Assembly: GCF_013372205.1 (NCBI RefSeq)
Contig: NZ_CP053831.1
Location: forward strand, 1,364,001 to 1,428,000
DNA from: Campylobacter mucosalis
GTDB taxonomy: Bacteria > Campylobacterota > Campylobacteria > Campylobacterales > Campylobacteraceae
Length of the DNA stretch: 64,000 bases
Reading direction: 5' to 3'
In this document: one piece after another, positions 18,358-29,423 of the stretch
How positions within the stretch are numbered: the stretch's first letter is position 1
Layout of the letters: each line of letters begins with the position of its first letter
The notes under the pieces: generated by a model
Seen by the model: only the letters and a program-made list of their open reading frames with translations
What the model was told of the DNA's origin: nothing
The model's database searches: none
Program-made: the position numbers and the translations under genes

Positions 18358-18446
18358 TTCATTTGAAATTTATTTTATTTTTTACTTATTTATAGTAAAA
18401 TTGGGCTCATTTTTTGATGTTTATAAACAAAATTTAAGGAGAGTTG

Positions 18447-18869
18447 ATGTTAGAGATAAACCCATCTCTTGTTATCTTAACAGCTGTCGTTTTTCTAGGG
18501 CTTATAGCGATATTAAACCCTTTGCTTTATAAACCGATGCTAAAATTTATAGATGATAGAAATGCGTCTATAAAGATCGATGAAGATAGTGCCAACAAGA
18601 ATGTTAGCGATCTTAGCGTTTATGAAGCAGAAGTGCAAAGTATCCTACAAAATGCTAGAAACGAAGCAGGAAAGATACGACAAGAAGCCTTTAATGCTGC
18701 TAAAAATGCTGCTACAAAGGAGATAGAGTCCAAGAGAAGTGCTCTTGAGGCTAGTTATGAGTCATTTTTAAGCACTCTTAATGTGCAAAAAGATGAGCTA
18801 AAAGCAAATTTAAGTCAAAAAATGCCTGAGCTTAAAACAGCTTTGAGCGAAAAATTAGTAAGAATTTAA
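18447..18869 (+). CDS. atpF': ATP synthase F0 subunit b'
   Basis: Peripheral stalk subunit of the F0 sector, 140 residues. One membrane helix (about 8-26) is followed by a long charged coiled coil rich in Ala, Glu and Lys. I chose the ATG at 18447, with AAGGAGAG directly upstream. A TTG one codon earlier is possible. It lacks a signal peptide, unlike the next gene. The pairing of b' and b is normal for epsilonproteobacteria, while the a and c subunits are encoded elsewhere. A weak -10 (TATAGTAAAAT, 18391) may start the operon. Confidence 0.93.
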   Translation: MLEINPSLVILTAVVFLGLIAILNPLLYKPMLKFIDDRNASIKIDEDSANKNVSDLSVYEAEVQSILQNARNEAGKIRQEAFNAAKNAATKEIESKRSALEASYESFLSTLNVQKDELKANLSQKMPELKTALSEKLVRI

Positions 18870-18878
18870 GGTGGTGTT

Positions 18879-19385
18879 ATGAGAAAATTTACTATTTTAC
18901 TTATCCTGCCTATATTTGCATTTGCTAGTAGTAGTGGGACAAACTATGACATAATAGAAAGAACACTAAACTTCTTGCTATTTTTTGGCATACTTTTATA
19001 TTTTGCCGCAAAGCCTTTAAAACAGATGTATCTAAATAGAATTAATGGCATTGCAAACAAATTAGAAACAATACAAGATAAATTACAAGCTTCAGAACAC
19101 AAAAAAGATGAGGCAATTAAAAAGGTTGAAGAAGCAAAGCTAAACGCTGCAAGTCTTATAGAAACAGCTAGAAAAGAGGCTGTTTTAATATCTGAAAAGG
19201 TTAAAAAAGATAGTGAGCAAGAGATAGCAAATCTCGAAAAGAGCTTCAAAGAACAGCAAGAATTTGAAGAGAGAAAGATGACAAAAGTCGTAGTAAATGA
19301 AATTTTAAACGAAGTATTTGCAGGCGATAATCTAAAAGTAGATCAAAAAGAGCTTGTAAATATTATCCTTAAAAAGGTTAGCTGA
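18879..19385 (+). CDS. atpF: ATP synthase F0 subunit b
   Basis: Second peripheral stalk subunit, 168 residues. It opens with a signal-peptide-like segment (MRKFTILLILPIFAFASSSG), then a membrane helix (about 30-45, TLNFLLFFGILLYFAAKPLK) and a Lys/Glu-rich coiled coil. The extra N-terminal hydrophobic segment is a known feature of this subunit in Campylobacter and Helicobacter. Its stop overlaps atpH by one base (TGATG). Confidence 0.94.
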   Translation: MRKFTILLILPIFAFASSSGTNYDIIERTLNFLLFFGILLYFAAKPLKQMYLNRINGIANKLETIQDKLQASEHKKDEAIKKVEEAKLNAASLIETARKEAVLISEKVKKDSEQEIANLEKSFKEQQEFEERKMTKVVVNEILNEVFAGDNLKVDQKELVNIILKKVS

Positions 19386-19915
19386 TGAATGAAACAACAA
19401 CCAAAAAATATGTCAAAGCAATCCTAAATGGAACAGATAAAATTGAGCTTGAAAATTTTATAGGTAGTTTAGATAAAATTTCTAGTGCTTTTAACTCAAA
19501 CAAATTTGTAAATATTATAAATTTGCCGACATTAAAAACGTCATCAAAGGTTGATTTTATCATATCTTTAGCCGAAAATCCAAGTGTGAAATTTAAAAAT
19601 TTCATAAAACTTCTTGGCTCAAACAAAAGATTAGGGCTGATACCAAATATATCTGCTGAGCTAAAAGCTCAAAAGTCAATTATAGAAAACATATATATCG
19701 GTGAGATATATGGAAATTCTAGCCTAAGTGATAGCGATATTAAAATGCTTGAAGAGAAATTTTCAAAACGTTTTAATGCAAATATAAAACTAGAAAATTC
19801 TCAAAATAGCTACAATGGAATTAAAATAGAGCTAAAAGACCTAGGAATAGAGGTGAGCTTCTCTGTTGATAGATTAAGAGCTCAATTAAGTGAATATATA
19901 TTAAAAGCAATTTAA
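19385..19915 (+). CDS. atpH: ATP synthase F1 subunit delta
   Basis: Connects the F1 head to the peripheral stalk, 176 residues. The weakly conserved N-terminal helical domain and the C-terminal [20 protein letters not shown] lead to the family's final helix (LSEYILKAI). Position between atpF and atpA and length fit. It is the least conserved member of the operon, so identity leans on context. Confidence 0.94.
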   Translation: MNETTTKKYVKAILNGTDKIELENFIGSLDKISSAFNSNKFVNIINLPTLKTSSKVDFIISLAENPSVKFKNFIKLLGSNKRLGLIPNISAELKAQKSIIENIYIGEIYGNSSLSDSDIKMLEEKFSKRFNANIKLENSQNSYNGIKIELKDLGIEVSFSVDRLRAQLSEYILKAI

Positions 19916-19928
19916 AAGGAGAGAAAGC

Positions 19929-21446
19929 GTGAGCGCAAAGAATAGAGCTGATGAAATTAGCGCAATAATCAAAGAAAGAATTGAAAATTTTGATTTAAGC
20001 GTTGATGTTGAGGAAACTGGTAAGGTTATCTCTGTTGCAGATGGCGTTGCAAACGTATATGGTCTTAAAAACGTTATGGCAGGAGAGATGGTTGAGTTTG
20101 AAAGTGGTGAAAGAGGTATGGCTCTTAACCTTGAAGAGAGTAGTGTAGGTATCGTTATTCTTGGCAAAACAAGCAACATTACAGAGGGAAGCTCTGTTAA
20201 ACGTCTTAAAAAACTACTTCGTGTGCCAGTAGGTGACGCACTTATCGGACGTGTTGTAAATGCACTTGGTGAGCCAATAGACGCAAAAGGGCCTATTGAG
20301 GCTACTGAAACTCGCTTCGTTGAGGAAAAAGCTAAAGGTATTATGGCTAGAAAATCTGTTCACGAGCCACTTCAAACTGGCATTAAAGCGATTGACGCAC
20401 TTGTGCCAATCGGTAGAGGTCAGCGTGAGTTAATCATAGGCGACCGCCAAACAGGTAAAACAACTGTTGCTATAGATACTATCATCAATCAAAGAGGTCA
20501 AGATGTTGTTTGTATCTATGTTGCTATCGGTCAAAAACAATCAACAGTCGCTCAGGTTGTAAAAAAACTTGAAGAGTATGGTGCTATGGACTATACTATC
20601 GTTGTAAATGCTGGTGCGTCTGATACAGCAGCACTTCAGTATCTAGCACCTTACGCTGGTGTAACAATGGGTGAGTATTTCCGCGATAACTCACGCCACG
20701 CACTTATAATATATGATGATCTATCAAAACACGCTGTTGCATATCGTGAGATGTCGCTTATTCTTCGCCGCCCACCAGGTCGAGAGGCATATCCTGGTGA
20801 CGTTTTCTACCTACACTCAAGACTACTTGAAAGAGCAAGTAAGCTAAATGACGAGCTAGGTGCTGGTTCTTTAACAGCTCTACCTATCATCGAAACACAA
20901 GCGGGTGACGTTTCAGCGTATATTCCAACAAACGTTATATCTATTACAGACGGACAAATTTTCCTTGAAACCGATCTATTTAACTCAGGTATTCGTCCAG
21001 CTATTAACGTTGGCCTTTCAGTATCTCGTGTTGGTGGTGCTGCACAAATTAAAGCTACAAAACAAGTTTCAGGTAACCTAAGACTTGACCTAGCTCAATA
21101 CCGCGAACTTCAAGCGTTTGCTCAGTTTGCAAGCGACCTTGATGAAAGCTCAAGAAAACAACTAGAGCGTGGTCAGAAGATGGTTGAAGTTCTAAAACAG
21201 CCGCCATATAGCCCACTTGCAGTAGAAAATCAAGTATTAATAATATTTGCTGGTGCAAAAGGCTATTTAGACGATGTTCCAACAACGAGTGTTACGAAAT
21301 TTGAGGCAGAGCTTTATCCTTACATAGAGGCTAAATACCCTGAAATTTTTGAGCAAATTAGAACAAAAAAAGCACTTGATAAAGAAGCTGAAGAGCTATT
21401 ACATAAAGCATTGAAAGACTATAAAGCGACTTTTTCTGCTAACTAA
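19929..21446 (+). CDS. atpA: ATP synthase F1 subunit alpha
   Basis: Regulatory nucleotide-binding subunit of the F1 hexamer, 505 residues. It begins at GTG after AAAGGAGAG. P-loop [11 protein letters not shown] is at about 170-180, and the alpha signature [14 protein letters not shown] is near 355-368. Sequence is strongly conserved, with smoother codon use than the flanking genes, as expected of a highly expressed gene. Confidence 0.99.
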   Translation: MSAKNRADEISAIIKERIENFDLSVDVEETGKVISVADGVANVYGLKNVMAGEMVEFESGERGMALNLEESSVGIVILGKTSNITEGSSVKRLKKLLRVPVGDALIGRVVNALGEPIDAKGPIEATETRFVEEKAKGIMARKSVHEPLQTGIKAIDALVPIGRGQRELIIGDRQTGKTTVAIDTIINQRGQDVVCIYVAIGQKQSTVAQVVKKLEEYGAMDYTIVVNAGASDTAALQYLAPYAGVTMGEYFRDNSRHALIIYDDLSKHAVAYREMSLILRRPPGREAYPGDVFYLHSRLLERASKLNDELGAGSLTALPIIETQAGDVSAYIPTNVISITDGQIFLETDLFNSGIRPAINVGLSVSRVGGAAQIKATKQVSGNLRLDLAQYRELQAFAQFASDLDESSRKQLERGQKMVEVLKQPPYSPLAVENQVLIIFAGAKGYLDDVPTTSVTKFEAELYPYIEAKYPEIFEQIRTKKALDKEAEELLHKALKDYKATFSAN

Positions 21447-21455
21447 GGGCTAAAT

Positions 21456-22343
21456 ATGTCAAATTTAAAAGATATAAAACGAAATATCAAGAGTGTCAAA
21501 AATACACAAAAGACCACTCGTGCCATGAAACTTGTCTCTACCGCAAAGCTTAGAAAAGCGGAAGAGGCAGCACGTAAATCTCGTGTGTATGCACTTAAGA
21601 TAAACGAAGTCCTTTCAGAGATAGCATATAAAATCAACCAGTATGGCTCGGTAGCAAATGAGAGCAAATTTTTTGATACCAACAAAAACATAGAAAAGGT
21701 TGATATTATATTTGTTACTGCAGATAAGGGACTTTGTGGTGGATTTAACGTTCAAACTATCAAAAACGTAAGAAGAATGATAGAGGAATTTAAATCCAAA
21801 AAAATCAAGGTGCGTTTGCGCGCAGTTGGCAAAAAAGGGATTGAATTTTTCAATTTTCAAGGCATTGATCTGCTTGAGACATACATAGGCACAAGCTCAT
21901 CGCCAACCTATGAAAAAGCTCAAAATATTATACAAGATGCCATAAATGATTTTGTAAATGGTGCAACAGATAAGATCATACTTATACACAATGGCTATAA
22001 AAATATGATTTCTCAAGAGATCAGAATAAACGATATAGCACCTATTGAGCCACCAAAAGTTGATCAAATTCAGACAAATTCCCTAATGGAATTTGAACCT
22101 GAAGATAACAATGCTCAAATTTTAGACGAACTTTTGAAGAAGTATTTTGAGTATAGTATGTACTATTCGCTTATTGACTCTCTTGCAGCTGAGCATAGCT
22201 CAAGAATGCAAGCGATGGATAATGCAACAAATAACGCAAAAGAACGTGTAAAACAACTAAATCTTGCTTACAACAAAGCAAGACAAGAATCTATCACCAC
22301 TGAGCTTATCGAGATTATCAGTGGCGTTGAATCAATGAAGTAA
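21456..22343 (+). CDS. atpG: ATP synthase F1 subunit gamma
   Basis: Central rotor shaft, 295 residues. The N-terminus [20 protein letters not shown] and the C-terminal [20 protein letters not shown] and [11 protein letters not shown] are diagnostic. The middle has [11 protein letters not shown]. It lies nine bases after atpA. Confidence 0.98.
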   Translation: MSNLKDIKRNIKSVKNTQKTTRAMKLVSTAKLRKAEEAARKSRVYALKINEVLSEIAYKINQYGSVANESKFFDTNKNIEKVDIIFVTADKGLCGGFNVQTIKNVRRMIEEFKSKKIKVRLRAVGKKGIEFFNFQGIDLLETYIGTSSSPTYEKAQNIIQDAINDFVNGATDKIILIHNGYKNMISQEIRINDIAPIEPPKVDQIQTNSLMEFEPEDNNAQILDELLKKYFEYSMYYSLIDSLAAEHSSRMQAMDNATNNAKERVKQLNLAYNKARQESITTELIEIISGVESMK

Positions 22344-22361
22344 GAAAACAAAGGAGTATAA

Positions 22362-23759
<1,398 letters not shown>

Positions 23760-23770
23760 AAGGAAGCACA

Positions 23771-24160
23771 ATGAATACAATGCATCTTGAAATAGTGACC
23801 CCTCAAGGTAAAATTTTTTCAGATGAAGTAAATAGCGTAGTGCTCCCAGGAAGTGATGGTGAGTTTGGCGTATTGCCAAACCACGCTTCGTTAATATCTC
23901 TACTTAGTTCAGGTATCATTGATATAGAAAATAAAGATAAAAAACACGACGTGGTTGCCATAAACTGGGGATACGCAAAGATAGACGAAGGCAAAGTGGT
24001 AGTTTTAGCCGATGGAGCCGTCTACGTAGCAGGGAATAGCGAGAGCGATCTTGCAAATTCTTTACAACAAGCTCGCGAACTTATAGAGAGCATGAGTAGC
24101 AATACAAGCGTTTTTGCAAACACTATTGCAAAAATGGAAAATATAGTGAAAGCAAGATAA
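23771..24160 (+). CDS. atpC: ATP synthase F1 subunit epsilon
   Basis: Rotor-foot and inhibitory subunit, 129 residues, with MHLEIVTPQGKIFSDEV and LPGSDGEFGVLPNHASLI. The start is ATG 23771, after AAAGGAAG. An ATG three codons later is possible. The stop is immediately followed by the GTG of tolQ, so the ATP synthase and Tol genes probably share transcription. Confidence 0.97.
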   Translation: MNTMHLEIVTPQGKIFSDEVNSVVLPGSDGEFGVLPNHASLISLLSSGIIDIENKDKKHDVVAINWGYAKIDEGKVVVLADGAVYVAGNSESDLANSLQQARELIESMSSNTSVFANTIAKMENIVKAR

Positions 24161-24736
24161 GTGGGCGGAATAGATATATTTTTAAACTACATATCAAGAA
24201 GTAGTTTTATTACCATAGTTGTTTTAAGCTGGTTATCTATATATTTTATAATCAGCTTTACCATACTTTTCTCACGAACAGCCGGTCTTGGTGCTTGGCA
24301 AAAAATTGAGCAAACTGCACTAGAATCGCTTCTTATGGGGGCAAAAACACTCCCGCAAGATGCGTCCTTAAGAAAGTGCTTATCTGGAAAAATAACAAAA
24401 GAAAAGTTAAATGTCTGCATAAGTATAGCTGAAAAAAATGCGACAAGTGGGCTTGTGTGGTTAAGCATTATAGCTTCAACATCTCCTTTTATAGGTCTTT
24501 TTGGAACTGTTATATCGATTCTTGAAACGTTTTCAGGGCTTGGAAATGGCAGTAATGCCTCTCTTGGAGTGATAGCACCAGCCATATCAGAAGCATTAGT
24601 TGCTACTGGTGCTGGTATATTTGTGGCTATTCCGGCATATACTTTTAATCTTTTAATAAAACGAAAAGCTTACGAACTAATGGGAACAATAGAGCGAGAA
24701 GCTGATGTTTTACTTAGTATGAAAGAAGAAGCATAG
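24161..24736 (+). CDS. tolQ: TolQ/ExbB-family proton channel subunit
   Basis: Inner-membrane proton-channel protein of the Tol-Pal (or TonB) motor, 191 residues. Three hydrophobic segments lie about 14-37, 103-130 and 140-165. The conserved GLFGTVISILETFSGLG and APAISEALVATGAGIFVAIP are clear. It starts with GTG directly behind the atpC stop, with no gap. The following tolR, tolA, tolB, pal and cpoB define it as the Tol copy rather than a siderophore-linked ExbB. Confidence 0.93.
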   Translation: MGGIDIFLNYISRSSFITIVVLSWLSIYFIISFTILFSRTAGLGAWQKIEQTALESLLMGAKTLPQDASLRKCLSGKITKEKLNVCISIAEKNATSGLVWLSIIASTSPFIGLFGTVISILETFSGLGNGSNASLGVIAPAISEALVATGAGIFVAIPAYTFNLLIKRKAYELMGTIEREADVLLSMKEEA

Positions 24737-25134
24737 TGTCTATGAAATTTGATAATGATGCTCCGGAGTTAAATATAACTCCGCTGGTTGATATTATGCT
24801 TGTTCTTCTGGCTATCCTTATGGTCACTATGCCAACCATAACATATCAAGAGGATATAAAACTCCCTGACGGCTCAAAAACAAAAGCCTCATCTGTTAAA
24901 CAAAAAGATTTAGTTGTGTTAATCAACGAAAAAAGACAGGTCAGAATAGAGCAAAGCTTAATGAGCATAGAGGAATTCCCAGATAATGTCATTTTGATGA
25001 GCCAAAAGTATGACAAAGAGTCACCAATATACATAAAAGCTGATAAAAATTTAAAATATGATGATGTTATGTTTGTGCTAAAAAGCCTGAAAAATGCTGG
25101 TTTTAGCAAGGTAGCACTGCAAACAAACGGATAA
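24736..25134 (+). CDS. tolR: TolR/ExbD-family protein
   Basis: Partner of TolQ in the proton channel, 132 residues. A short cytoplasmic tail precedes the conserved membrane-helix start LNITPLVDIMLVLLAILMVT, which carries the proton-relay Asp, and a periplasmic domain follows (PIYIKADKNLKYDDVMFVL). It starts at GTG overlapping the tolQ stop. An ATG two codons later would serve equally. Confidence 0.93.
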   Translation: MSMKFDNDAPELNITPLVDIMLVLLAILMVTMPTITYQEDIKLPDGSKTKASSVKQKDLVVLINEKRQVRIEQSLMSIEEFPDNVILMSQKYDKESPIYIKADKNLKYDDVMFVLKSLKNAGFSKVALQTNG

Positions 25135-25135
25135 A

Positions 25136-26023
25136 ATGTTTAAAGCAAAATTCCCCACAATTAGCTCATTTTTTGTAGCTTTATCTATTTATACCTTTAT
25201 CATTATAATATTATTTATAAATTTAACTATGTTTACAGAACCAGCAAAAAGATATACAGACGATAAAGACGCTTTTATAGATATTTTAGTCCCTGATCAA
25301 AAAGAGGAAAAAAATGAGCTAAAAGCACCAGAGCAAAAAGAAGAGATCAAAAAAGAAGAAAAACAGCAAGAGGAAAAAAAAGAGCAACCAAAGCCACAAA
25401 CGACAAATAAGCCAGTCATACCAGATGAGCCGTTGCCAACTCCTACACTGCCACCAGAACCAAAAGAGCAAAAGCAACCTGAGCCAAAACCAATCCCACA
25501 AATAACAGAAGAAGCTCAAGAGATAGCAAAAGATGAGCCAAAAGAGCAAAAACCAGATATTAAAAATTTATTTAGCGATATAGATACAAGCAAATTAAAG
25601 CCAAGCGAAAAACCGAAAGAGCAAAAGACTCAGTCTAGACTTAAAAATGAACAAAGTGAGCAAAAGCCAAGCACAGCAGCAAGCGATATTATAAAAAGTC
25701 TAAAACTTGATAAAACAGCCTCCACACCAAAAGAGCAAAAAACGGGCATTTATAATCCGCTTCTTGGTGCTATAACAAAACAAATAGAACGCAGGTGGCG
25801 TAGCTACAAAGCAAATACCGCCGATGTTGCGGAAATTTCTGTAACTATCGACGGAAGCGGGAATTTTAGCTACAAAATTTTAAAACTTCCGTATAATGAA
25901 AATTTCAATAAAAAAGTCCAAGAGTGCCTAGAAATTTTAAGCAACGAGAAATTCCCGTTCTCGCCAAATGGCACACCTATTACTTTAAATTTAAAATTAG
26001 AAGATAAACTAGAAACACAATAA
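25136..26023 (+). CDS. tolA: TolA/TonB-like protein
   Basis: Energy-transducing envelope protein, 295 residues. One membrane helix (about 11-32) is followed by a long Pro/Lys/Glu/Gln-rich periplasmic spacer (about 50-195). The C-terminal domain is of TonB/TolA type (IERRWRSYKANTADVAEISV). The spacer repeats the element KEQK several times, each from near-identical DNA CCAAAAGAGCAAAA, which could change length by recombination. Position between tolR and tolB makes TolA more likely than TonB. Confidence 0.87.
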   Translation: MFKAKFPTISSFFVALSIYTFIIIILFINLTMFTEPAKRYTDDKDAFIDILVPDQKEEKNELKAPEQKEEIKKEEKQQEEKKEQPKPQTTNKPVIPDEPLPTPTLPPEPKEQKQPEPKPIPQITEEAQEIAKDEPKEQKPDIKNLFSDIDTSKLKPSEKPKEQKTQSRLKNEQSEQKPSTAASDIIKSLKLDKTASTPKEQKTGIYNPLLGAITKQIERRWRSYKANTADVAEISVTIDGSGNFSYKILKLPYNENFNKKVQECLEILSNEKFPFSPNGTPITLNLKLEDKLETQ

Positions 26024-26040
26024 ACCCAAACGGAGAAAAG

Positions 26041-27303
26041 ATGAAAAAAATCATAGTTTTCATATCTTTCGCACTAGCTCTTTTTGCGACAGATGCGACT
26101 ATTTCGGTCATAAACCAAGGAATAGCACTACCAAAAATAGTGCTTCAAGACGCTACAACGTTAATTAGCGACCCAGCATTTAAAGATAAATTTTTTAAAA
26201 TTATGCTTGGCGATTTAAAGGTCAGCTCTGATTTTGAGATCATAGAAGATCACGTAAGCACGACATATGAGGGCGACTCTCAAACAAATACAATGAGCGA
26301 TAAGGGTGCTGAGCTAATCTTTAGATATGTTCTTGAAGGCTCAGCAAATTCAGATCTATCTTTAAAAGTAAAGCTAATTGATGCAAAAAAGGCAAGTGTA
26401 AAATATGAGAAAATTTACACTATGACAGGCTCAAAATATCCATTTTTGGCACATAAAAGCATAGTTGAGCTAGTAAATGAGCTAAATTTACCACCAGTTG
26501 GCTGGATGGAAAAGTATATTATTTTCTCAAAATACACATCAGCCAAAGAGAGCGAAATAGCAGTAGCTGACTACACTTTAACATATCAAAAAACAATAGT
26601 AAGAGGCGGATTAAACATATTCCCAAAATGGGCTGGAGCTGAGCAAAACGCTTTTTACTACACAACATACATAAACAACAAACCAACACTTTTTAGATAC
26701 GACCTAAATAGTGGGACAAAGGCAAAGATTATCGATAGTAACGGTATGCTAATAGCCTCTGACGTAAGCAAAGATGGAAGAAAAATTTTACTAACTATGG
26801 CTCCAAAAGATCAACCTGACATATATGTTTATAGTCTTGATAGCAAAAATTTAACTCAAGTCACAAACTACATTGGTATTGATGTTAATGGAAATTTCGT
26901 AGATGACGATCAACGCATAGTTTTCGTATCAGATAGACTTGGCTATCCAAATATATTTTCAGTAAGCTCTAGCGGCGGTAGCGTCGAGCAAATGGTATAT
27001 CACGGCAAAAACAACAACTCAGTTAGCACCTATGGTAGCTACATAGTCTATTCTAGCCGTGAAAGCTCAGACGATCCAAGCAACTCATTTAACATATATC
27101 TAATCTCAACCCAAACCGATTTTATAAGACAGCTAACGGCTAGTGGTAAAAACAACTATCCAAGATTTTCAAGCGACGGGCAGAGTGTTGTATTTATAAA
27201 ACAGCTTGGATCTCAAAGCTCACTTGGTGTTATTAGACTAAATGAAAATAGAAGTTTCCAATTTCCATTAAAAATAGGCAAAATTCAGTCAATAGATTGG
27301 TAA
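26041..27303 (+). CDS. tolB: Tol-Pal system translocation protein TolB
   Basis: Periplasmic six-blade beta-propeller that binds Pal, 420 residues. Signal peptide MKKIIVFISFALALFATDA, an N-terminal alpha/beta domain to about 150, then propeller repeats such as LLTMAPKDQPDIYVYSL, RIVFVSDRLGYPNIFSV and YPRFSSDGQSVVFIKQ. It is slightly divergent from gammaproteobacterial TolB, as is normal here. Confidence 0.93.
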   Translation: MKKIIVFISFALALFATDATISVINQGIALPKIVLQDATTLISDPAFKDKFFKIMLGDLKVSSDFEIIEDHVSTTYEGDSQTNTMSDKGAELIFRYVLEGSANSDLSLKVKLIDAKKASVKYEKIYTMTGSKYPFLAHKSIVELVNELNLPPVGWMEKYIIFSKYTSAKESEIAVADYTLTYQKTIVRGGLNIFPKWAGAEQNAFYYTTYINNKPTLFRYDLNSGTKAKIIDSNGMLIASDVSKDGRKILLTMAPKDQPDIYVYSLDSKNLTQVTNYIGIDVNGNFVDDDQRIVFVSDRLGYPNIFSVSSSGGSVEQMVYHGKNNNSVSTYGSYIVYSSRESSDDPSNSFNIYLISTQTDFIRQLTASGKNNYPRFSSDGQSVVFIKQLGSQSSLGVIRLNENRSFQFPLKIGKIQSIDW

Positions 27304-27322
27304 TATTTTTTAAATTTTATGA

Positions 27323-27328
27323 TATAAT
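27323..27328 (+). promoter_or_regulatory. -10 box of pal
   Basis: TATAAT 29 bases before the pal ATG, inside the short tolB-pal gap and just after the tolB stop. It suggests that the abundant lipoprotein has its own promoter in addition to operon read-through. Confidence 0.55.
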
Positions 27329-27356
27329 TGCACGAAATTTTTTAAAAAGGATTAGT

Positions 27357-27854
27357 ATGAAAAAAATTGTTCTAGCAAGTGTTGCCGTTGCGGCGTTAGT
27401 TTTTAGTGGTTGTAGCTCAAAAGCCCCAGAGGTAGACACAAACGCAAATATGAATAGCTCATCAAACTCAATGAGCGATGATGACAGACTAAATGCTCTA
27501 ATTGCAAGCATTCAAGGTCAAGTTAAAAATGTATATTTTGACTTTGACAAATTCAATGTTAAAGCAGATCAGCAAGGCGTAGTAAGCTCAAACGCTTCAC
27601 TATTTAACCAAGCTGACGCTCAAGCTCTATCAGTAAAAGTAGAAGGTAACTGCGACGAGTGGGGTACAGATGAGTACAACTATGCTCTTGGACTTAAGCG
27701 TGCTAAAAGCGTAAAAGACGCTCTTGTAAGCAATGGCGTATCGGCTGATAGAATAGCTGTTGTAAGTTTTGGCGAAAGCAACCCTGTTTGCTCAGACAAA
27801 TCAAAAGCTTGTGACGCTCAAAATAGACGTGTAGAATTTAAAGTTCTTCCATAA
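27357..27854 (+). CDS. pal: peptidoglycan-associated lipoprotein (Omp18-like)
   Basis: Outer-membrane lipoprotein that ties the membrane to peptidoglycan, 165 residues. Lipobox LVFSGC places the lipidated Cys at 19. The OmpA-type domain has VYFDFDKFNVK, VEGNCDEWGTDEYNYALG and a C-terminal QNRRVEFKVLP. I chose the ATG at 27357, after AAAAAGGA. An upstream in-frame start at 27297 would ruin the signal peptide. It is the homologue of the immunodominant Omp18 of C. jejuni. Confidence 0.97.
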   Translation: MKKIVLASVAVAALVFSGCSSKAPEVDTNANMNSSSNSMSDDDRLNALIASIQGQVKNVYFDFDKFNVKADQQGVVSSNASLFNQADAQALSVKVEGNCDEWGTDEYNYALGLKRAKSVKDALVSNGVSADRIAVVSFGESNPVCSDKSKACDAQNRRVEFKVLP

Positions 27855-27857
27855 TTT

Positions 27858-28697
27858 ATGAAGAGAAAAATTCTTTTGGCTACCTTTATGGTAGCCTCTG
27901 CTATGTCGTTGTATGCTCAAGTTTCTGCGTTTGACGCCGGAAATTTAAATACCGAAAATCCTTATGGTCTTACAGAGAATGAAAAAGAGCTTTTAAAAAA
28001 TAAACGTAATGTCCAAAGTTTGCAAGGCGATTTAAGTTCGGTTATTGAACAGATACAAGGATTACAAAGCGTTCTTGATGGTATAAATTCTCGTATGTCA
28101 AGGATAGAGCAACGCATTAGCGATCTTGAGCTTAGAGTAAATGGAGATGCTACTAGTGGCGGGAATTCCATTGCTGAGCTAAAAAAATATAGTTACGAAA
28201 CAAGAGCTATCCAAGAGAAAAACTACCAAAAAATCACAAAAACATTAAATCAGTTGGGTGCATTGATAGATAAAAAATCAACACAAACGATAAATAACGC
28301 AAAACAAGATACAAAACCTACTAGCTCAAACGATCTATCAAAAAAAGACAACAAAACAGTTATGAGCGAAGCAGTAAAGCTATTTAACTCAAACAAAGAC
28401 CAAGATGCAAAAGAGCATTTTGAGTATCTGCTAACAAAAAAGTATCAACCATCAGCGTCAAACTACTACCTAGGCGAAATAGCCTATAAAAAGAAGATGT
28501 ATTCTGAAGCAATTGGCTACTATCAAAAGAGCGTTCAAGGCGATGATAAGGCTTCGTATATGCCAAGACTACTATATCACACAGCAATTAGCTTTGATAA
28601 AGTAGGCGATACCGCTAGTGCAAATCGCTTTTATAAGGCACTTAAAGTGGGCTATCCTGATACAAAAGAAGCACAAGCAGCGCCACAACGCGACTAA
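27858..28697 (+). CDS. cpoB: Tol-Pal system protein CpoB (YbgF)
   Basis: Periplasmic TPR protein linked to division-time Tol-Pal action, 279 residues. Signal peptide to about residue 20, a coiled coil (about 45-95, SVIEQIQGLQSVLDGINSRM), a Ser/Thr/Lys linker and C-terminal TPRs (SNYYLGEIAYKKKMYSEAIG, AISFDKVGDTASANRFYKAL). It starts three bases after pal. Confidence 0.92.
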   Translation: MKRKILLATFMVASAMSLYAQVSAFDAGNLNTENPYGLTENEKELLKNKRNVQSLQGDLSSVIEQIQGLQSVLDGINSRMSRIEQRISDLELRVNGDATSGGNSIAELKKYSYETRAIQEKNYQKITKTLNQLGALIDKKSTQTINNAKQDTKPTSSNDLSKKDNKTVMSEAVKLFNSNKDQDAKEHFEYLLTKKYQPSASNYYLGEIAYKKKMYSEAIGYYQKSVQGDDKASYMPRLLYHTAISFDKVGDTASANRFYKALKVGYPDTKEAQAAPQRD

Positions 28698-28748
28698 ATA
28701 AATTAGCCGAATTTACAACACAAAAACACTATTTTAATCTTTTTTAGA

Positions 28749-28754
28749 TATAAT
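28749..28754 (+). promoter_or_regulatory. -10 box of slyD
   Basis: TATAAT preceded by TTTTTTAGA, 34 bases before the slyD ATG, in the 90-base gap after cpoB. It likely starts the slyD-fabD-mtnN-ttcA-like transcript. Confidence 0.6.
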
Positions 28755-28787
28755 CAACCACCATAATATTTTAAACAAGGAGATTAT

Positions 28788-29414
28788 ATGAGCAAAGAAC
28801 AAGTTGTAACAATGTTTTATGAACTAAAAGACGCAAATACAGGCGAAATTTTAGAGTCAAATATGCAAGGTGGGACACAAATTTCATTCCTTACTGGTCG
28901 TGGACACGTTATTGAAAAGCTAGAAGAAGAGGTTTTAAAGCTACAAACTGGAGATAGAAAAGAGATAAAAATCAAAGCAGCCGAGGCTTGTGGAGAATAC
29001 AACAATGAGGCCGTACAAGCACTACCAAAAGAGCAATTTGCAGGTATCGAGCTAGTAACTGGTATGGAGCTTTTTGGACAAAATGAAGACGGCTCAAGCG
29101 TTAGAGTAATCGTAAAAGAGATAAAAGATGATGAAGTTGTAGTAGATTTTAACCACCCTTACGCTGGTAAAGACCTGCTTTTTAACGTTGAAATTTTAGA
29201 GATTAGAGAGGCAAGTGAGGATGAGAAAGCCACTGGTATGGTAGCCGGAGCTCACACTTGCGGATGTGGCGGAGGTGATCACGGACATCACCATCATCAC
29301 GGCGGTGGCGGATGTTGTGGTGGACACGGCGGTGGCGGATGCGGATGTGCTGGAGAGGACGATGATGACGATCATCACCACCACGGCGGATGTTGTGGCG
29401 GACACCATCACTAA
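28788..29414 (+). CDS. slyD: FKBP-type peptidyl-prolyl isomerase SlyD
   Basis: Cytoplasmic prolyl isomerase, chaperone and nickel store, 208 residues. FKBP domain with the inserted IF domain spans about 1-145 (TNTGEILESN-like opening DANTGEILESNM, and FLTGRGHVIEKLEEEVL). The C-terminal 45 residues are a His/Cys/Gly/Asp tail with HHHHH and CGCGGG-like runs that should bind nickel or zinc. The tail is encoded by short GGCGGTGGCGGATG-type DNA repeats. It fits supply of nickel to hydrogenase, though no such genes lie in the window. Confidence 0.95.
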   Translation: MSKEQVVTMFYELKDANTGEILESNMQGGTQISFLTGRGHVIEKLEEEVLKLQTGDRKEIKIKAAEACGEYNNEAVQALPKEQFAGIELVTGMELFGQNEDGSSVRVIVKEIKDDEVVVDFNHPYAGKDLLFNVEILEIREASEDEKATGMVAGAHTCGCGGGDHGHHHHHGGGGCCGGHGGGGCGCAGEDDDDDHHHHGGCCGGHHH

Positions 29415-29423
29415 GAAATGCCA

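Noticed and set aside
16700-18446. parS site near parAB
   Set aside because: I looked for TGTTTCACGTGAAACA-like palindromes in and around the pair and saw none.
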